From Epiperipatus broadwayi (Eukaryota; Onychophora; Udeonychophora; Euonychophora; Peripatidae), in NCBI GenBank assembly GCA_028023455.1, contig JAQFVV010012545.1, positions 1,612,001-1,676,000 on the forward strand: DNA of 64,000 bases, read 5' to 3'. How positions within the stretch are numbered: the first letter of the stretch is position 1; each line of letters starts with the position of its first letter. The notes below the pieces were generated by a model. It was not told where the DNA came from. It saw only the letters and a program-made list of their open reading frames with translations, and made no database searches. Below are positions 25,861 through 38,060 of the stretch, in pieces. The translations under genes were made by a program, and so were the position numbers.

Positions 25861-26466
25861 TATGCTGCTATAAACATAAGTTTCTTTCCAATATTTATAA
25901 TTTAGCATAAAAGATATTATGAATATTAAAAAAAAAAACAATGCATCATGAGACAGAAAAATGTTAAATCATGTTCCTCATTTTTGTTAATGCAAACACT
26001 TGTAGTTTGAGTTTTGCTTTGAATTTAAATATAACAGATTTTTTTTTTAAGACTTTATTAATATGCTTCATTTAGACAGAGGTTTACATTGGGATTTAAA
26101 TGTAATAAATAGACTTTTTTAAAATTACAACAATTTGAATTTCTTGGGATTTATTGATAAGTACATTTAAAAAAAAATCAATTAATATCTTTAATCATAA
26201 ATTAACTAAAGGTTTTATTTATAACTTATAATAAGAGAGCAACTAAATATCTCAATAGACAAATTGGACACTACTATCACAGATCAATAATTAAAAACTT
26301 AAGTATTCACATTAATATGTAAAACCATCATCATATATAATCAGTCAATACTTGGACAATCCCAATATCAATAACAATCAACAATCTCAACCTGTTGTCA
26401 TGACAATAAAATAAAAAATTAAGTGAAAGAAATTTACATAATCATGTAAAATTATATTCAACTTAC

Positions 26467-28294
26467 CTTGATCATCTTTTTGTTTTTCTAACTCAGATTG
26501 AATATCAAAGTGATCCAAACTGACAGAGTCTCTTGTGGATGGAAATTTTTTTGATTTCTTTTTTGACACCATATGAGATAATGAAATGCCACTAATAATT
26601 TGGGAATACTGTGGCAAGAAATTTGAATTTGGATCAGGAATACTACATTCTGATAATCGTGATTTGAACACATGATTTTGATGTTGAAAGGCACTGGATC
26701 CTGAGCGAGAAAGAACGTGTGGAAATGGGGCAGGTTCCTGCCAATGGCTACAGTGGTATTGGGTCATGTGACTCATATAACATGACATTAAAAGAGGAGA
26801 TTGAGTAATTGGTTTATTAAGTTGAGCATGAAGGTCTACCATAGCAAGATCTTCTTGTGAAGAAAGAGCTGAAATAAAAGATGTGCTTGACACTGAATCG
26901 GAACTTGAACATTCATGAGGGCTCAAATGCCCTTCAATAACAGTTTGTTGTAAGGTGCTATCAATTACTTGAGAAAGGGTACCATCTGGCTCTACATAAA
27001 ATTTAGGTAGTTTTATAAAGTCATCATCAAAACTTCCCTGAGAATTCATCCCTTGCCCAAGATAATCGCTCATTTCTTCTTCAGCAGAATAAAATACTTC
27101 ACTCATTGACTGATAAGAATGGCTTGATGTTACTCGCCGAATCATTCTAGGAGATTGACTAAGACTGGGTTGCCGGGAACTTATCAACGATTGCCGAGAG
27201 TTTGATTTCATTATATTAGTTCCTATATAACCTTGACTGTTTAGAGAACTTTTAGAACCTCGTCGACCTGCTGTAAAAATTCCTGATGTTGCAATAGAAC
27301 TACTAGATGTTTGTCGTGGAATGGTTGAATTGTCAACATGTGCTCTATTTTCAATTTTGTTTTCTACACGTTTATTCTGTAATTCTATGAAACTAGCAGT
27401 ACTAGCACTCGAAAACACAGCTGATGAATTTTCACTTACTGGTCCCCCTGCCATAGTGTCGATAACAGAAGCTTGACTAATGGAACTATCAGTGTCATTA
27501 TATATTCCATTAAAATCAAATGACTGATTATTTATTAAAGTTTCACTTTTGATAGATTTTCCAGTGTCTGAAGAACTTTCTCTAGAACATACTTTTGCTT
27601 TACTTGATGAAAAAGATGGTAAAGAGCAGGGTTGTTTATCTGAAGATTTTGTACTGTCTCGCTGACTGAACTCATCGATGAGGGTTGTAATAGTCATTGG
27701 TGAGAGAGGGCTTGATCGTCCCATATACCCTGTAGTAAAATTGAGAGATCTTGCTTGACTAGGACTAACAGGAACACTTGGAATGTTAAAAACTAATTGA
27801 TCTTTTTGAAGTAAACTCTGACCATAGCCTGGATCAACACCTTCTGGATGAATACGAAATAATGCAATGTTCACTCCTTCACGAGCATCGTATCGATTGG
27901 GATGGAAAAAACTAATACCATTTCTATTATTGCCAAAAAATTTGCAACCACCAAGACATCCACATTTACCAATAGCACCAACTGAAACAAAGTGTAAATC
28001 AGGTGGCCAGAGAAACCATAATCTCTTGGTTTTTTCATCATGATACCTTAAAAAACTGGTCTGAATTTCATATAATTTGGGATGTGAAGGTGCTAGTACA
28101 GAGTCCATAGTGACAGAACCAAATGCAACACTGCCTGCTTCTAGCCAAATGTCTGATTGATTATTTTGACTGGACATTATGCTTGAATTATTCTGTATAT
28201 ATTGTTTCAAATGAATATGTTGTATGAGTGCTGTCAGACCTGAATGTGATTTTTGACTATGTAAGTTGCATGTAGCTATTCGAACAGGATAAAT
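26467..28294 (-). CDS. BLTP1: BLTP1 exon h (long, serine-rich)
   Basis: Unusually long internal exon of 1,828 nt, 609 codons plus one base. The first ~150 residues are ordered: IYPVRIATCNLH, DIWLEAGSVAFG, then KRLWFLWPPDL and the cysteine cluster CGCLGGCKFFG, then YGQSLL. The rest is mostly low-complexity Ser/Thr/Gln sequence, probably disordered and phosphorylated, with a short conserved island FYSAEEE (human: YFSAAEE as I recall) and near the end SYMSHMTQYHCSHW-like and KKKSKKFPS. Acceptor is an uninterrupted T run ending AG before 28294; donor CAAG/GTAAGT after 26467. Reading past the donor gives a false C-terminal tail ending ...FYFIVMTTG that is intron. This exon alone identifies the gene. 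Confidence 0.95.
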
Positions 28295-28440
28295 CTAAAA
28301 AAAAAAAAAATCATGAATTTAAATGGTTACTAGCATTGCTTTATATACTTATATGCACATAATTATAGAAACAAACACATATATGTATTCTTCAAAAACA
28401 TACATGGTATTAAAATAGATTACTTCACGTTATATATAAA

Positions 28441-28700
28441 TAAACACAAAAACTTAAAAGTGAAGTTTAAAAAGAGAAGTTATAAATAAATATAATAAAA
28501 ATAAGCTAAACGTTTTGATATATCGAAAAAATGGTCCACGTAACACGTGCTAATTTTAAATATCTTTGTATATATTTTATTATGTATTTTTAAGAAAGTT
28601 ATGATTATGAGGCATGGATCCTCGAAAACTTTTAGCTTATTTTTATTATATTTATTTATAACTTCTCTTTTTAAACTTCACTTTTAAGTTTTTGTGTTTA
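28441..28700. mobile_element. 260 bp MITE with 76 bp inverted repeats
   Basis: 28441-28516 and 28625-28700 are inverted repeats differing at about one position (outer ends TAAACACAAAAACTTAAAAG). A 108 bp spacer contains GGTCCACGTAACACGTG. The flanks allow a TA target duplication, as for Tc1/mariner MITEs, but TA is not diagnostic in such AT-rich DNA. It starts about 150 bp upstream of the exon h acceptor in transcript terms, and near-identical arms suggest a young insertion. Confidence 0.88.
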
Positions 28701-30458
28701 TACAAGGTATTGTAATAATGGAATTTGAAATCAAACCCTGTGATTTTTTTTTATTTGATATTGATCATGTTATCCTAATAATGTCGTAACAAAAGAGGTA
28801 ACCTAAATACAAGATATAAATATTCAACATTTTAATTACTATAGACAATTGCATAATTAATCTTTAAACATAAACAAATAGGGCATTAAGTCATTGTTGG
28901 ATATATATATATGTGGATTTATATGTTGGTATACTTGTACAATATTGAATATCAAAATTTTTTTTTATGTGACTGGAATACATTTTTGTATTCCAATTTA
29001 TAAAATTATATATATATGAAAAAAAGCATTTTAATAACAGGAAATACCAATTTATTAGATAAAAAATTAAATGAATGTATGAGCAAATGAGTTTGGCCTG
29101 AATGAGGTTAAATACTATGACTTATCTAGGAAACAACATATTATAAAACATCCCTTTTCAAAAAGAAAGAGAAAAAACAAAAACTCCGAATTTTGTTTAA
29201 TACATATTAACTATTTAGTAGTAAAAATCTAATGGATATACTTATAATTTACTTTGAATCATGATGAATAAGATGGATGAATAATAAAACTTCTGTCTGT
29301 CATGGCTACTCAGCCTTTTCTATAGTCAATCTATATACAGTAACATCAAATTCGAATTTGTCTCATCATGGTAAAAAAATATCAAATTAAGTAATGAAAT
29401 ATAAATTCATAAAATCACTTAAAGGAATAGCAATCACATTATTAATGTACGTACAATTGTAATTCATGATAAAACATACAAAATGCAAGTATAAAATATG
29501 ATCTTAAATTTAAAAATTGTCATCAAAGTTTATAATTCTAAAATGGGACATTCATATTTGAATTAAATACAAACTATATATATAGAGGAACATCATGAGA
29601 TTTCAGCATAAAATTGAAAGGATATTGGATTATAACTTTTTTTAAGTTTATTTATAAATATAGATACAAATATGCTATAAAATTTTATTATCATTAATAA
29701 ATACTGCACTTAGTTGACATTCCTTACAAATAGAAGATGGGTATTTATCAGGTAATTAGTTTATTTATTTAAATATTTATGTGATCACAAATATAAAAAG
29801 ACTATAAAGAGAAAAACTTTCATAAAGTCTGTTCTTTTTTTTTTAAAAAACAGTATGTATATAGCTGATATTCAACTATTGCAAATTATAGATGTAGAAT
29901 AAATTGAAAAGTGGAATTGAATGTATATACATGTACAATCTTTGTAAGATTACATTAGTCTGAGTTAAAGCTTATACTTTTATAATTAAATATTTATGTT
30001 GAATGTATGTATATTATTCAACATTCATCTGTATATATATTTTGTAACTGAAAGAGGTTGTTGTAAACTATTAATAGTAACTATTGGAATTCATTATTTT
30101 CATTATTATTCCATTTAATCAAAAGTATGCCCACTTGTCTTACCATATATGTAATCTATTGAAATAATTGTTTTGGTAAATATTTTAAAAATTATTTGTA
30201 ATGAAAATTTATTCATACGATTGCAAAATATAAATATAAAGCTTTACAAAATGGTGAGAAAATCTAACATACTATCTAAAGTTATTTAAGAAAATATATT
30301 AATTTTAATGAGATTACACTGACATATAACCTAGTTCAGTTTCCATGAATAGTTTACAACATATGTTATTACAACTCTAGAAATAGTTTATTAAACACCA
30401 TACTTTATTATGTGCTAGCTAAATAATATAAATGTTCAATAAAATATTTATTTACTTG

Positions 30459-30530
30459 AATAATAATAATAATAATAATAATAATAGTTGTCGTTGTTAT
30501 TATTATTATAATAATAATAATAATATTAAG
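30459..30530. repeat. TAA/TTA trinucleotide run, self-complementary
   Basis: About nine TAA units, then GTTGTCGTTG, then TTA units, then TAA again. The TAA and TTA parts can pair as a hairpin. Confidence 0.9.
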
Positions 30531-33500
30531 TGAATTTCAGTTCGCTAATTAATTTTTTTTTAAAATCACTCATGCAAATTATCTCCTTCATCACCAGTCA
30601 TCTATATTTGCATATTATATATTTATAGTTATTGGGAACAAATTTCTGTAAGGGAATGCCTAGTCATATATATTATTAAAATGATAAAGAATATTTAAAC
30701 ATTTAATATTCTTTCAAAATATGGTTTGGGTTCATTAAAATCCCTTACAATTCAAACTATATTTAACAGAAAAAAAAAGTCTCTATTCATATCAATTATT
30801 GCTATTATTTGCTAGCCCTGAATATTAGATAAACATTTAATATACTATTTTATTCGTTTCAATATGTCTTGGCTAATTCAATTTTTCCTAATCATATCCC
30901 TCTAATATTATTTCAGAAACAACCTTCTCCATACTGATGAGATTTTGATTCTTCTTTGTCCATAAATTTGATTTTCTCCCTAAGTTTTGACTGATATTTT
31001 CCCCATATTTATAATTCTGCCTTTTGGTTTGACTTCTTAGTTAATGAAAATGAGTTTCTTTTTTCCTTTTTTAAAGCTTCATGTTGTTATTTAAATTCCT
31101 GAACTATGATCAAACTGAAAAGTGCAATTATTGGTATATTGATGTTGGTCATTTGCTAATTACACAGTAGTGATATGTTTATCATGTTCTTCTTCTTTAT
31201 ATTATACAATCTCCATACTCATTTTCTGCAATACTTTGTGCTGGAATCATATGTCACAAATTATTTATATTCTAAAGCTAATTTTAAAGATTTTTCATCA
31301 TGTTTATTTTCTTTTTCTAAAACCATATTTGCTCAATCTCATCATCTAATTATTAGTTCCAACTTAATATTATAATCTCATTTAATGTTATTAAAGTTTT
31401 TGTGATGTACAATTTTATGAATGAATTTCAAATCTTTATATGACTATTTTATCTCAACATTTGTACTGCTTAATGTTGTGGCACATACTTTGATTCCTGG
31501 GATGTTGAAAGTATTTTCTCAGAAACAGGAGAGACCATCATAATTGGATGAAAGAACTTATATCCTATCAATGAAATCTGGATTCTTTACTTAATAAAAA
31601 GTCTTTACTGATACTGAGCTTTGAATTATTTCCAGATTAAATAATTTCTCAGCCATTTAATTATTTAAAATCACTCCAGCATATATCACATCTTTTTACA
31701 ATAAATTTAGTTTATCTAACTGACTACAAAATTCTGCATTCCAAGTTGTTCTAGACAACTTGTGATTGAACTAGTTTCTTTCAGTGCTTAATTTGTCCAT
31801 GCAACCCTATTTGCTTTACTACATAATGTATTTTTTCTGGGTAAATTCAGAGCCAGTGTGATTTCATTTGTAAAAATGGTACCATATTTCATCCTTAGTC
31901 TTGTCAACCAAATTTGTCCTGGAAAAAATTAGAGAGATCATTCTTGGCATAAATAGACAAACATTTTTATTGAAGTTATTCTTTTGATAATAGACACTAC
32001 AGAGATTATAACTATATCTAAAATAGTGAACCAATTGTTGATGGTTCATTTGCTTCTTTCACTATTAGGATTTAAAATTTTTCATTGATCATCAGTGCCA
32101 GTAATCATTTTTCATATTCTTTTCATATTTGCCTAGCAATAGGCATCAAGAAAAAAAAACAAAACATATGGAAGAAAGACAATGAAAATAAGAAAAAGAA
32201 ATAAGATTAAAAATAAAACAAAAATATTATAGACCTTCTTTATGAAGAACTCTTAGAGAAGGGAAAGAAAATATAATAGACACCAGTAGTAGATAAGAGA
32301 TTTAATAATAATAATAATAATAAATTTTAATTAGCAATGATATTTTGGGTTTTCCATAAGCATACATCCTGTTGTCAAATTAGTGAAGAAAAATGACTAG
32401 TGATATAAGAGGCCCATGTTCACTAGTTCTTATATCAATCTAATTGAGTGAAAAGAACACAGATAAGTCATAGAATAATTGTATGTATAACAGAAAGGAT
32501 TTAGCCTTTATTGGGTCAACATCTCATCCTACAAAGCAGATGGAAATATTCTTGTTTGGGTACTGATTATAACTTAATCGTAACTAATCCTTATACCTAA
32601 AGTCATTTCACTATTCACCAGTCATAGACACTATCAGCAGCTTTAGTTCAATGAATGAACATTATATATGGCACATATTTGTAACATGAAAATACGAGTG
32701 ATATAGAAATATGTCTTATATTTTTCTTAACTGTTCTTGAATAATCATGTTTGTGATATATTTTAACATCATACAATACACTGTTCTGACAAATAATATT
32801 TATCACATTAAATTTTGCTTTCTTATCAATATCACTATAATATTTTTGCCATATGGTAATCTGGCTATTATTTAATATTTAAAAGTACTTCCCTTCAACA
32901 ATTTAATACTTAAGGCAAAAATCTTTTTCATTAATTTTGCTTATATCTCAAATTTGGTTAGATATTATATCAATATCATTTCATTAATTTCCTAAGATCA
33001 ATTTTATTACTCATGAAACGTAAAACTATAACTGTACATCACATGATCACTACTGTATGGAGAGTTTTTCCTGTTTATAACTTTACCTTCACTATTCCAT
33101 CCATGCAAATACTGATTATAGAAAATAAGCCACTTTATAACTAAACTTTTCAATCTGATATTGTAATATATCAGAGTAAAACCTAACCATAAATTTAGCA
33201 TCTGACACTCACACATCCATAAGCCAATGTCTTAAGTCATATCACATTTTAATTATGTGATTTTCAATAATGTAAAAATAATAATCTATTCTTAGAAAGG
33301 ATAGCTAAATATCCACTTTATCAATCAATATAAAATGATTGTTGGGTAGTTATGAATCACTACCATGAAAAATCCTGAATTTAATTTAAAATTCATGTTA
33401 TTTTAAAAAAATCTCTAAACTTCATTTTGCATATTCATTTCTAATTCGTAATATCATTCAAAATAATTAAATTTACTGAATTTTTCTTTACATATATGTA

Positions 33501-35058
33501 AAACAAATAATATTATCATCATCATAACTTTAGACCAAAGTTTCTAAGTAGATGATTCTTCAGCTATATTCATTCCTATTGCTAATAGCATAAATCATGT
33601 TTTTAATATCATAATAGAAAATAATTTTTTTTTCCAATGAATGTAACAAGATCTGAAAATGCCAAATTTTTAGAAACATGCTTAGCATAAGTCTACAAAT
33701 TTGATCCATTCTTTTTCATCTTAGTCATAAATCACTTCCAGCATAAAAAGTTCTGTCATTGTGTTTCAAATGTTTTTCCGTGCTTTCATGTATTGTAATT
33801 TTCTACAAAGTTTCTATTCCTATTAAGGCAACAATTTACATCTTATTTTACATGGTAGGAAAAAATTAAAGGCAAACAAAAGCCACTATTTACAGATCTC
33901 ACTCAATATTTTAAGCAATCAACAAATTCAAATTAAAAAAATATCAGGAGCAACTATTTTAACATAGTGATGACACAAATGTTGTTTAATTTTCTAAGTG
34001 CAAACATTCACACTTGCAAAATTTTATCTATCAGTTAGTGACATCTTTTCTTAATAAAGTTTATAAGAAAGACATCTAGAATCATTAAGAATATAATATA
34101 TTTTTTTACACTCCCATTTCAGCAGACAATCTGTGAAAAACCATTTTGAGATCTCTGCGCAATGAACAAGAATAGCAGTCATTGAAACTCCCAATTGATT
34201 TTCTCGAAAATTTCAGCAATAGAATTCTTGTATAATTGGTCTGAATACAATCTGTTAAATTTTATAGTGATTTCTCTTTGATTTCCTAAAAGTAAAATTA
34301 TTTGGATTCATTCTTCTTTCTCAGATGCATTGTGGTATGTAAAAAGTATATATTAATCATATGATGAAGACTTTATAGAATATCATGTACTCTCATTTTG
34401 GAGTATCCAATCTGACCTTGGAAAATTATGATTATTCTAATCATATAAAATGACAAGTTTTATTCTTATTCTTTATAAATTAACTATAATAATCATTTAA
34501 TTCCTGCCAACTTTCTCATTTATTAATAATCAACTTACCTAAAGTAAAATAAAAACATCACACTAGATAAATAAATAATTAGTGTATCTAAAGTGAAATA
34601 ATAATACTCAGATTATTTTCTCCTATTCTTCTTTGGCCTATATGTAAATCAAATAATATAATTGTTAATTTAAAGATTGAGTTAAGAAGAGTAGACACAT
34701 TCATAATTTTTTTATTAACAATATGACAAATAATCTTTTATTATATACTTAAAATAATCAATCTAATTATGCACATGCAGATATGTAAATATTTATTATA
34801 GATTAATTAGAAGAATTAAAACATTCATTCACATACACATACACACACACACAAATATATATATTATTCTAATGGGTTAAACTTCAATATTTAATTTTAT
34901 GAAATTGTAATTCACTAAACACATCTGATATTCATTAAGAGAATGCAAAACCTTAAAACAGAGATTAAAGACATCAGCAAAAATTTAGGCTTAACAATAC
35001 TATTATTGAAGAATATCACATTTTAATATATAATACAATTTAAAGCAATTTCAAATAC

Positions 35059-35301
35059 CTGCAAGTTAAATGCTGTTCCAACTTCTACAAGATAAACATC
35101 AATGCTATCAATAGAAAATCTGGTCATACGATACTTGATATCATCTGAGGTAGGGCAAGGTAAGTCTACTAAAGACTCCATACACTGAGGTTGTGGATGA
35201 CCGTGCTGGCAAGCTTGATATGAAACAGGATGTTGAAGATTGTTCTCATTATCAGTCAATAACATTACAAATGTTTCCAATGCAGCAAAAATGTTTGCTA
35301 A
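35059..35301 (-). CDS. BLTP1: BLTP1 exon g
   Basis: Exon of 243 nt, 81 codons, phase 0 at both ends. It begins LANIFAALETFVMLL, continues with a polar loop containing CQHGHPQPQCMESL and DLPCPTSDDIKYR, and ends with TRFSIDSIDVYLVEVG and TAFNLQ. The IDSIDVYLVE-G-A-NLQ signature is strongly like vertebrate KIAA1109. The start was chosen at the acceptor (TTTGTAG before 35301) and not at the internal TTG that an open-frame search picks. The donor is CAG/GTATTT after 35059. It joins exon h to read FNLQ-IYPVRIATCN, also as in the family. Confidence 0.93.
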
Positions 35302-35779
35302 CTACAAATATATTTATATATATTGTATTTTTAATATATTTTTATATATATTGTACTTTCAATATGTAAGTTCAAATTTTTAAATTGATAGAAAAGCTCT
35401 CACACATGTAAGTCTGGACATATAAACAAACAATTCTCAACATTCAAAAAATGTAATTAACAAGTCCACATATCTCTCAATTTTTGGGACTCTCGTGCTG
35501 AAAAAAAAACATACAATATTTTATAATATTTTTTATTTGTTAAAAACATTTTCATATACTTCACCATAACTGATGATAAACATGCATTGTAAGATTAATT
35601 AAATTTACATAAAATTTGGATTCTTTACATAAAGAGTGCCATCAATAATAGTTAGTATAAATTAAATTTAAAAAAATTATAAAACTGAATAGGTATATGA
35701 TCATTAATATTTTTATATGTATTTATTATAATCTAATCTCAATTATAAATAGTTTCCTTCTTTTCTGAGCTAATGTAAT

Positions 35780-35941
35780 ACATACTGCCTAGCATGCTTT
35801 CAGTATAACATGTATATCATATTCATGACTTATAAGCCATAAATATTATATACCTCTTACATTGAAAGCATGCTAGGCATTAGTAAAGCTGAAACCATGA
35901 ATGCAATATACACGTTATATTAAAAGCATGCTACGCAGTAA
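35780..35941. repeat. Foldback repeat with TAGCATGCTTT arms
   Basis: 35780-35827 and 35895-35941 are inverted copies (ATACTGCCTAGCATGCTTTC type) with several mismatches. A third inverted fragment (GAAAGCATGCTAGGCATTA, near 35864-35882) lies between them. No coding content. Confidence 0.7.
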
Positions 35942-36839
35942 TAAAACTGAATATTTGTTTTTAAAAAACTACCTTTTCTGTGGATGTTTTCGTTAACAGT
36001 TGTGTATTATATAAATGTATGTCACATTTTGCCCTTATATTTATATCTTTATTCATATATTTGAAGTGAGTATGGTGGATTGGAAGATTTAAGTGTGTGA
36101 CCTTGTTAGATAAGATCTCTTTTAGATAGAAATGAAGGACAGCACTTGTAACTAAAAAGCTCAGAATTTATAACTACTCTTAGTGAAACTAATCACGTTT
36201 TTCTTTTTTTTTTTGGATGGCCAGTTCATGGACTTAATACTGTAAAAGACCAACAATATTAAAAATTACTTTGACCAATAGTTACTGTACTCATTTTATC
36301 AATGTTTATACTACATCAATCCCATTAATGCACTGAAATTTTCATTTTGGAGAATGATTGTGTTGATAAAGAACAGTAACGATGATCCAAAAATATTGGA
36401 TTGACAATATTGGCTCTTTGAACTCAATATGTTATTATCCCTACCATAAAGACTTGGCTTAATCAGAAAAATAACTATTAAAAATTTGAATGCATCTACA
36501 AGTAAAACAATGACATGTAATAGAAGTAAAAATGTAAAAAAAAAATAATATTATATGAATGCTTATAGACAGAGATTATTGGATAAATCAAAGACTCGCA
36601 AGCTCCATTGCAAAAATAATAGCTGTGTTTAAAATATATATCCTATTCCAAACATATTAATGAAAATTTTGACATTTAATTTTTAAAAATGATGACTACT
36701 CATACAAAATATCAATAACTAGTTAAAAACTAAAATTTCCAATTTGAACTTGTGATGCTAATGAAAACAAAAAGACAAATATATGATACTCTAATACAGA
36801 GTGAATTATTATATAGGGCAGAAATATGACCACTGACAA

Positions 36840-37200
36840 GAATAAATAAATAAAAGTTTTTGGCAATAGAAACGAATTATTGAAGACCAGAAGGAAGATT
36901 AAGATTGGAAAAAAGGTTAATCAAGAAATAGAAGCAGTTGAAGTAAAAAAAAAAAAATGATAACAGTCATTGATGAAATGAGAATAAAATATTATGGCCA
37001 TATTAAAAAATTAATAAGAACAGAATATCAGGAATCATAATTGTTTAAGAAACAGAAGAGAGAAAAAGAAGAGGAAAACTAAGAAAATGATGGAATGAAA
37101 ATCTATTGACTAGCATGGAAAGAAATAATAACCGCAAGCAGAAAATATGGGGGAAAATGTGCGAGTACTTGATTGAGGTCATTCTTAACAATTAGTAATT
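36840..37200 (+). pseudogene. LINE C-terminal relic (RTE/R-like)
   Basis: Plus strand, with frame shifts, reads VIDEMRIKYYGHIKKLIRTE, then FKKQKREKKRGKLRK-W-NE, then a tail. The shape IxxLKxxGHVxR...GKRxRGRPRKRW is the usual C-terminal part of RTE-like LINE ORFs. It lacks catalytic motifs. Confidence 0.55.
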
Positions 37201-37419
37201 CCTGAAGGAGAAGAAATTTTTGCTCATTAAGTTATAAAAATATGCAATTCTGTTATGGAATGTGTTAGGTATATGAGTAGGTCTATGCACGAGTTATTAA
37301 AAAGAAAACTAATTGGCTCTCAGTCAATGGCTCTGTTATTAATAATTTGCTTAAAAGGAAATGTGATATTATTTTCTTGGTAGAATAATAATAAATAAAA
37401 TGTGGAGCTTAATAAGCAC

Positions 37420-38060
37420 CAATAAAGTTGTTGTGTTTGGTTTGGATTTGACTGCACCAATTCTGTTGTGTTTGGTCTGGATTGCAGACTCAAAAAAAAA
37501 AAAATACAAACACCTGAAATTCAATTAATATGATTTATTAGCATTAAATATATTTATATAATATACAATATCAATGAATATACTCCCACATATATAATCC
37601 CAATAAAGCAGGGTTGTTGGTGCCCGAAAGACTAGACTCATTTCCAGCTGTATGTAATAACTTACCTCGTGAGTTCGTCCAATGACTCTTCCGGCTGTAC
37701 CAGACAGCTTGCCTCAAATCAGCTCTGGTCTTAGCAATTTCCAGTCTTATCGTGGACTTCCCTCACTGCGTAGACCTATAGCATAATGGCTATAATGGAA
37801 ATGCACTATTAGCAGTGGTTTCAATGGAGAACACATACTGTCGTTTACGGTAGACAGACGTTCTCCTTACCTCTAAAAAGGCTGACTATTTATTGCCAGA
37901 TCGCCAGCCTTATTGGAAGCAATCGGATTCAGAAAACATCACGGCCTAATAACTCATATTACCCATTAGCTGAGTTTTATCTATATGTTTACCCATTGGT
38001 TAGTGGTAATGAATGCTCAATCTGGTCAGATAAGAAAAAATCTGGACTAGTCCACTTCTG
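37420..38060. repeat. GC-elevated unclassified block, probably a repeat
   Basis: It begins with a near duplicate of a GTTGTGTTTGGT(T/C)TGGATT motif about 36 bp apart (about 37430 and 37465). From 37610 the base composition rises clearly above the neighbours, with a hairpin-forming segment around GAACACATACTGTCG... ...CAGACGTTC (about 37830-37863). No coding frame and no terminal repeats found. It may be an LTR or solo element of an unknown family. Confidence 0.3.

Larger units (their letters stand above)
23957..26466 (-). other. BLTP1 intron h/i
   Basis: 2.5 kb intron. It contains a tandem duplication (25495-25638) and a copy of the dispersed repeat also seen at 58.8-59.2 kb. The sequence 23957-25490 is AT-rich with long A or T runs and no other feature. 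Confidence 0.8.
28295..35058 (-). other. BLTP1 intron g/h
   Basis: 6.8 kb intron. It holds a MITE (28441-28700) and a trinucleotide run (30459-30530). The rest is AT-rich. Around 31440-32060 minus-strand frames look slightly protein-like (for example FMPRMISLIFSRTNL), but I cannot assign them. Another ATA run is near 32305-32322 and an AC/AT run near 34835-34865. Confidence 0.75.

Noticed and set aside
26387-26466. C-terminal extension of the 607-residue reading frame (...FYFIVMTTG)
   Set aside because: It lies beyond a consensus donor CAAG/GTAAGT whose phase fits exon i, so it is intron read-through.
31440-32060. Minus-strand stretches that look coding (for example FMPRMISLIFSRTNL)
   Set aside because: Many stops, no recognisable domain, no second copy; could be chance in AT-rich DNA.
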